This document shows, piece by piece, positions 59,436 through 64,000 of a stretch of 64,000 nt of DNA. The stretch is from NCBI GenBank assembly GCA_040757595.1, contig JBFLWP010000008.1, positions 1 to 64,000 of the forward strand, in the 5' to 3' direction. Within the stretch, counting starts at the first letter, position 1. Each line of letters starts with the position of its first letter. The position numbers and the translations under genes are program-made. Under the pieces are notes generated by a model. That model was not told the origin of the DNA, ran no database searches, and was given only the letters and a program-made list of their open reading frames with translations. This DNA comes from Nitrospirota bacterium (GTDB taxonomy: Bacteria > Nitrospirota > Nitrospiria > Nitrospirales > Nitrospiraceae).

Positions 59436-60757
59436 AAGACCGGGTTCGCGTGGGCGTGATCGGGTTCGGGACGGTCGGGACCGGGGTCGCGAAGATCCTG
59501 CTCCAGAATGCCGCCTTGATCCAGCGCCGGGTGGGCGTGCCCGTCGAGCTGGCCCGGGTGGCGGATCTGGACGTGACGAGGGATCGGGGCGTGAAGCTCC
59601 CGGCCGGGGTCCTGACCGCCGACGCCCGTCAGTTGATCGAGGATGCCTCGCTCGACATCGTCATCGAATTGATCGGCGGCTACGACGCGGCGAAGCGGTT
59701 CATCCTGGACGCCATGGCCCGGGGCAAGCACGTCGTGACCGCGAACAAGGCCCTGTTGGCCGTCCACGGCGAAGAGATCTTCGACGCGGCGGCCCGCCAC
59801 GGGGTGGACCTGGGATTCGAAGCCAGCGTCGGCGGCGGAATCCCGGTGATCCGGGCGTTGACGGAAGGCCTCGCGGCCAACCGCCTGTTGTCCATCTACG
59901 GGATCATCAACGGCACCTCGAACTACATCCTCAGCCGCATGACCCATGAAGGGCTCGGCTTCCAGGAGGTCCTGGCGGAAGCCCAGAAGGCCGGCTATGC
60001 GGAGGCCGATCCGACGTTCGACGTGGCCGGGATCGACTCGGCCCACAAGCTCTCGATCATGGTGAGCCTGGCCTACGGGACGCCCGTCAACGTCAAGGAC
60101 ATCTACACGGAGGGGATCACGCGGCTGACTCCGCTGGACATCGCCTATGCCAAGGAGTTCGGCTACCGGATCAAGCTGCTGGGCATCGCCAAGCTCCTGG
60201 AGAGCGGGCAGAGCAGCGAGATCGAGGCGCGGGTCCATCCGACGATGATTCCGCTGACCTCGCCGGTGGCGCAGGTGGAGGGGGTCTACAACGCGATCCA
60301 GCTCGTGGGGGACGCGGTCAACGACATCGTCCTCTACGGGCAGGGAGCCGGCTCGATGCCGACCGGGAGCGCGGTGGTGAGCGACGTGATCGACATCGCC
60401 CGCAACCTCCTGCGCGGGGCCTCCGGGCGCGTCCCGCCGGCTTCCTTCCAGCGGGACCAGCGCCGTCCCTTGCGCCTCCGGCCGATCGAAGACGTCACGA
60501 CCTGCTACTACCTGCGTTTCATGGTGCTGGACAAGCCGGGAGTCCTCTCGCAGATCGCGGGCGTGCTGGGGCGCCACGGCATCAGCATCTCCTCGGTGCT
60601 CCAGAAGGGGCGGAAGGAGGGGCAGACGGTGCCGGTGGTCATCATGACCCACACCGCGGCGGAGCGGTCCGTCCGGGCCGCGCTCCGCGAGATCGATCCG
60701 ATGGCGTTCATTTCCGAGCCCACCACGTTGATCCGCGTCGAGGGGCCGGACGAATAG
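59432..60757 (+). CDS. hom: Homoserine dehydrogenase
   Basis: This 441-residue enzyme reduces aspartate semialdehyde to homoserine. The NAD(P)-binding motif is [18 protein letters not shown]. Catalytic and substrate segments include [30 protein letters not shown], the [16 protein letters not shown] motif, [28 protein letters not shown] with the catalytic Lys, and [15 protein letters not shown]-terminal ACT domain ([36 protein letters not shown]) suggests feedback by threonine. It overlaps alaC by 4 bases and precedes thrC by 54 bases. Confidence 0.97.
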   Translation: MKDRVRVGVIGFGTVGTGVAKILLQNAALIQRRVGVPVELARVADLDVTRDRGVKLPAGVLTADARQLIEDASLDIVIELIGGYDAAKRFILDAMARGKHVVTANKALLAVHGEEIFDAAARHGVDLGFEASVGGGIPVIRALTEGLAANRLLSIYGIINGTSNYILSRMTHEGLGFQEVLAEAQKAGYAEADPTFDVAGIDSAHKLSIMVSLAYGTPVNVKDIYTEGITRLTPLDIAYAKEFGYRIKLLGIAKLLESGQSSEIEARVHPTMIPLTSPVAQVEGVYNAIQLVGDAVNDIVLYGQGAGSMPTGSAVVSDVIDIARNLLRGASGRVPPASFQRDQRRPLRLRPIEDVTTCYYLRFMVLDKPGVLSQIAGVLGRHGISISSVLQKGRKEGQTVPVVIMTHTAAERSVRAALREIDPMAFISEPTTLIRVEGPDE

Positions 60758-60811
60758 ATCATCCATGAGCCCCGCTCTTCCCAGGCGAGTCCCCGCGACG
60801 GTGCGTCGTCC

Positions 60812-61870
60812 ATGATCCGATGGCGCGGTGTGATCGAGGAGTACCGGAAGTTCCTGCCGGTGACGGAGAAGACCCCCGTCGTGACGCTGGGCGAGGGGAA
60901 CACGCCGCTCATTCCGGCCGCGCGGCTGGCCCGCAAGATCCGTCCGGGGATCGAGCTCTACCTGAAGTACGAAGGCGCCAACCCCACCGGCTCCTTCAAG
61001 GACCGGGGGATGACGCTGGCGATCTCGAAAGCGCTGGAAGCGGGAGCCAAGGCCGTGATCTGCGCCTCGACCGGGAATACCTCGGCCTCGGCGGCGGCCT
61101 ACGGAGCGCGGGCCGGCCTGGCCGTGTACGTGCTGATTCCGGCGGGCAAGATCGCGCTGGGCAAACTGTCCCAGGCCATGATGCACCAGGCCACGGTCAT
61201 CCAGATCGAGGGAAACTTCGACCAGGCCCTCGCGATCGTCAAGGAGATCGCGGCGGCCTATCCGATCGAGCTGGTCAACTCGATCAACCCGTTCCGGATC
61301 GAGGGGCAGAAGACGGCGGCGATGGAGGTCTGCGACCGGCTCGGCAGCGCGCCGACCTTTCATGTCCTGCCGGTGGGAAACGCCGGCAACATCACGGCCT
61401 ACTGGCGCGGGTATCGGGAATACCTGGCCGCAGGCCAGATCACCCGCGCGCCGCGCATGATGGGATTCCAGGCTGCGGGCGCGGCGCCGATCGTGCTCGG
61501 TCGGATCGTAGAGAATCCCCAGACCGTCGCGACGGCGATCCGCATCGGCAACCCCGCCAGTTGGAAGGGGGCGCTGCAGGCGGTGGAGGAGTCCTCGGGC
61601 CAGATCGACATGGTGACGGACGAGGAGATTCTCAAGGCTTACCAACTGGTGGCGGCCGAGGAGGGGGTCTTCTGCGAGCCGGCCTCGGCGGCCTCGGTGG
61701 CCGGCGCGATCAAGTTGGGCGCGAAGGGGGCCTTCCAAGAGGGGGACCGGATCGTCTGCACCTTGACCGGCCACGGTCTGAAGGATGCGGACACGGCCAT
61801 CGGCGTGTCGCGCGAGCCGCTGACGATCAAGGCCAGCCGAGACGAGGTCATCCGTCTGCTGAAGCTGTGA
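60812..61870 (+). CDS. thrC: Threonine synthase
   Basis: This 352-residue PLP enzyme turns O-phosphohomoserine into threonine. The PLP Lys is in [20 protein letters not shown]. Marks are [59 protein letters not shown] and [20 protein letters not shown]. It needs phosphohomoserine, but no standard homoserine kinase (ThrB) is encoded nearby. The next gene is an ApgM-like protein. A perfect palindrome, TGAAGCGAGTCGCTTCA, covers its stop region at 61868-61884. Confidence 0.97.
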   Translation: MIRWRGVIEEYRKFLPVTEKTPVVTLGEGNTPLIPAARLARKIRPGIELYLKYEGANPTGSFKDRGMTLAISKALEAGAKAVICASTGNTSASAAAYGARAGLAVYVLIPAGKIALGKLSQAMMHQATVIQIEGNFDQALAIVKEIAAAYPIELVNSINPFRIEGQKTAAMEVCDRLGSAPTFHVLPVGNAGNITAYWRGYREYLAAGQITRAPRMMGFQAAGAAPIVLGRIVENPQTVATAIRIGNPASWKGALQAVEESSGQIDMVTDEEILKAYQLVAAEEGVFCEPASAASVAGAIKLGAKGAFQEGDRIVCTLTGHGLKDADTAIGVSREPLTIKASRDEVIRLLKL

Positions 61871-61913
61871 AGCGAGTCGCTTCACGAGATACGAACGACG
61901 AGGGACAAACAGG

Positions 61914-63158
61914 ATGAAGTACGTGATCCTGCACGGCGAAGGGATGGTGGACGGACCGCACAAGGATCTGGGCGGCAAAACGCCGCTTCAAGCGGCGGCC
62001 ACGCCGAACATGGACGGGCTGGCCAAGACGGGCGAGTTGGGGCTGGCCGTGATCGCCACGGAGGGGGTGACCGCCGGGCGTCCGCTGAGCGCCCTGGCTT
62101 TTCTGGGATACGACCTGCGGAAGTACCAGTCCGGGCTGGCTCCGTTCGAAGCGGCCAGTCAGGGGGTCGCACTGGGGGAGCACGACGTGGCCTTCCGATG
62201 CAGCCTCGTGACGTTGCGATCAGGCGCGCCCAAGGGGAAAGCCGAGGCCTTCGACGAGATCAAGAAGCTCGGCCCCCAGGTCGTGATGGACGATGCCGCC
62301 GCGGGAGGGGTCTCCAACGACCAGGCGCGGGAGGTGATCGACGCGATCAACGAGCAACTGGGGTCCGAAGCGATCCAGTTCTATCCCGGCGAAGGGCACC
62401 GGAACTTGATGGTTTGGGTCGGAGGCAAGGCCAGGGCGACCTGTCATGATCCGAGGGAAGTGGCCGGGCAGGCGATCGGCCCGTTCTTGCCGACCGGCGA
62501 CGGAGCCGACATCCTCCGCAAGGTGATGGAGTCCTCGCTCGTCATCCTGCAAGGCCATCCGGTCAACCTCGAGCGGCGGGACGCGGGGCTCAAGCCGGCC
62601 AACTGCATCTGGCTCTGGGCGCCGGGCCGGGCGCCCAAGATCCCGAAGCTCACGGAGCGGTACCAGCTCACGGGAGCGATCGTGTCGGGCAGAGAATTGG
62701 TCCGGGGGATCGGGATCTACGCCGGGCTCGACGCGGTCAGTCCGTCCGGCTCCGCGGAAGCGGGCGAAACGGACTTCCTCGCCCTCGCCGAGGCGGGGCT
62801 GCGCGAATTGGAGAAAAAGGATCTCGTGTATGTGCACGGGAAGATGCCGTCCGACGTGGCGCGGGGAGCGGATCCCAAGGCCAAGGTCAAGGTCGTGGAG
62901 GAGTTCGATCGGAAGCTCGTCGGGACTCTCCTCGACGGCCTGTCGAAGCTGGGATCCTACCGGCTCGTGCTCGTGTGCGACCGACCGTCTGTCGGCAAGC
63001 CCGACCAGCCGGCCTCCCCGGCCCTGTATGTCTTGAGCGAGGGGCCGGGCGGGGCGGCCAAGGGCCGAGGGGGCTTCAACGAGGCCGACGCGGAGGCGGC
63101 TGGCGCCGGGGCGCGTGACGCCACCAGGCTGATCAACCGGCTCTTGAACAAGGGGTGA
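61914..63158 (+). CDS. ApgM-like protein in the threonine operon, catalytic residues replaced
   Basis: This 414-residue protein matches cofactor-independent phosphoglycerate mutases of the ApgM type over its whole length (KYVILHGEGMVDGPHKDLGGKTPLQAAATPNMD, then YQSGLAPFEAAS and AFRCSLVTL). Members beside hom and thrC in genomes without ThrB have been proposed as homoserine kinases. Here key sites differ. GDG is GEG (8-10), and the nucleophile motif PGSD is AGRP (54-57). The metal-site DEAGH region reads SDVAR (about 310), and DHPTP reads DRPSV (about 355). It could be a non-catalytic partner or use new chemistry. The gene has GGACAAACAGG before its ATG and is 43 bases after thrC. Confidence 0.85.
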   Translation: MKYVILHGEGMVDGPHKDLGGKTPLQAAATPNMDGLAKTGELGLAVIATEGVTAGRPLSALAFLGYDLRKYQSGLAPFEAASQGVALGEHDVAFRCSLVTLRSGAPKGKAEAFDEIKKLGPQVVMDDAAAGGVSNDQAREVIDAINEQLGSEAIQFYPGEGHRNLMVWVGGKARATCHDPREVAGQAIGPFLPTGDGADILRKVMESSLVILQGHPVNLERRDAGLKPANCIWLWAPGRAPKIPKLTERYQLTGAIVSGRELVRGIGIYAGLDAVSPSGSAEAGETDFLALAEAGLRELEKKDLVYVHGKMPSDVARGADPKAKVKVVEEFDRKLVGTLLDGLSKLGSYRLVLVCDRPSVGKPDQPASPALYVLSEGPGGAAKGRGGFNEADAEAAGAGARDATRLINRLLNKG

Positions 63159-63162
63159 GAAA

Positions 63163-63181
63163 AAGAAGCTGACAGCTTCTT
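63163..63181. repeat. Perfect palindrome before lysC
   Basis: AAGAAGCTGACAGCTTCTT is a 19-base perfect palindrome centred on one base, in the 30-base gap between the ApgM-like gene and lysC. A similar 17-base palindrome lies at 61868-61884 before the ApgM-like gene. Confidence 0.6.
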
Positions 63182-63188
63182 GTGAGAC

Positions 63189-64000
63189 ATGGCGCTCATC
63201 GTCCAGAAATACGGCGGCACGTCGGTCGGGAACGTCGAGCGAATTCACCGCGTGGCCGACCAGGTCGCGGAAGCCAAGAAGGCCGGCCACGACTTGGTCG
63301 TGGTGGTCTCCGCTATGAGCGGCGAGACGGACCGGCTCATGCGCCTCGCGCACGAGGTGACGCCGAACCCGGACGAACGGGAGATGGACATGCTGCTCTC
63401 CACGGGCGAGCGGGTCACGATCGCGCTGCTGGCGATGGACCTGCGGGGGCGCGGCCTCGACGCCCGGTCGTTCACGGGGCGCCAGGTCGGCATCCTCACC
63501 GACAGCACCCATACGAAGGCCCGGATCACGCGGGTGACGGCGGAGCGGATCAAGGAGGCGCTGGCCGAAGGCGCCATCCCCATCGTCGCCGGGTTCCAGG
63601 GCATCAACGAGCGGTCGGACGTGACGACGCTGGGGCGCGGCGGGTCCGACCTGACCGCCGTCGCGCTGGCGGCGGCGCTGAAGGCGGATCGCTGCGTCAT
63701 CTACACGGACGTGGACGGGGTCTACACGGCGGACCCGAACGTCGTGCCGACGGCCCGTCGGCTGGACAAGGTCTCCTACGAGGAGATGCTCGAGCTGGCC
63801 AGCCTCGGGGCCAAGGTGTTGCAGAGCCGGTCGGTGGAATTTGCGGCCAAGCACGGGGTGCCGGTGGAAGTCAAATCCAGCTTCAAGGGGGGGCAGGGAA
63901 CGCTCGTGACAAAAGAGGATGCCGACATGGAACGGGTGCTGGTCTCCGGCGTGACCGGGGATCGGAATCAGGCCAAACTCACGATCATCGGGGTGCCGGA
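63189..64000 (+). CDS. lysC: Aspartate kinase (5' part, runs off the window)
   Basis: The visible 270 residues cover the whole kinase domain: [146 protein letters not shown]. The regulatory ACT domains begin near the window edge ([21 protein letters not shown]). The enzyme phosphorylates aspartate, the first step to lysine, threonine and methionine, and is normally feedback-inhibited. ATG 63189 starts at the conserved domain, 30 bases after the ApgM-like gene. Confidence 0.97.
   Translation, partial: MALIVQKYGGTSVGNVERIHRVADQVAEAKKAGHDLVVVVSAMSGETDRLMRLAHEVTPNPDEREMDMLLSTGERVTIALLAMDLRGRGLDARSFTGRQVGILTDSTHTKARITRVTAERIKEALAEGAIPIVAGFQGINERSDVTTLGRGGSDLTAVALAAALKADRCVIYTDVDGVYTADPNVVPTARRLDKVSYEEMLELASLGAKVLQSRSVEFAAKHGVPVEVKSSFKGGQGTLVTKEDADMERVLVSGVTGDRNQAKLTIIGVP

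Overview
The window is a 64-kb, GC-rich, gene-dense stretch of bacterial chromosome. The best guess for its source is a Nitrospira-like member of the phylum Nitrospirota. This rests on gene content and order: an alaC-hom-thrC-apgM-like-lysC run, a mutS/HIT/tsaE/nnr/acpS/pdxJ run, DsrE/TusA sulfur carriers, a cupredoxin, a two-cluster ferredoxin, and several small exported proteins without familiar domains. No marker gene (rRNA, nxr, amo) is present, so the assignment is an inference. There is no phage, insertion sequence, CRISPR array or RNA gene that I can support.

Layout. Positions 1-5.5 kb hold a decayed fragment of a short-chain dehydrogenase gene, a Wzi-type outer-membrane barrel gene, a KefB/C-type cation:proton antiporter and a DsrE-TusA pair. 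Positions 6-17.3 kb hold two small unknown genes and a histidine degradation pathway in two blocks: hutI-ftcD forward and hutH-(exported protein)-hutU reverse. Between the blocks lie rpsU, an endonuclease III gene, a second DsrE gene and a fused aldolase/dehydrogenase gene. Positions 17.3-23 kb hold polA with a small membrane protein, a DUF429 gene and an inactive-looking alpha/beta-hydrolase-like gene. Positions 23-31.3 kb form the most unusual region: five HEAT-repeat genes, a degenerate alkaline-phosphatase-superfamily protein, a small exported protein and an exported beta-propeller. Positions 31.3-39 kb are mixed: ugd, a CBS-pair protein, a fused membrane/spermidine-synthase protein, a nitrosocyanin-like cupredoxin, a ferredoxin, DUF192, Rieske, an I42 inhibitor-like protein and a D-amino-acid transaminase. 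Positions 39.1-49.4 kb are the classic rimP-nusA-infB-ylxP-rbfA-truB-rpsO-pnp-M16 peptidase run. Positions 49.4-51 kb hold two tandem exported paralogs behind a strong promoter. Positions 51-58 kb are a reverse-strand run from pdxJ to mutS. Positions 58.1-64 kb are the alaC-hom-thrC-apgM-like-lysC operon, which leaves the window inside lysC.

How the genes work together. HutH, HutU, HutI and the FtcD fusion convert histidine to glutamate, ammonia and methenyl-tetrahydrofolate. The last operon covers aspartate-to-threonine synthesis. No ordinary homoserine kinase is visible there, and the phosphoglycerate-mutase-like protein in that slot has lost the usual metal-binding and nucleophile residues. 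The 39-49 kb operon serves transcription and translation.

The most distinctive non-gene signal is a scattered family of hairpin-forming elements. Their arms are built from degenerate tandem 7-base units, in one case 6-base units. Seven lie between genes, often supplying stop codons to the genes beside them. Two single-armed copies lie inside genes, including mutS.
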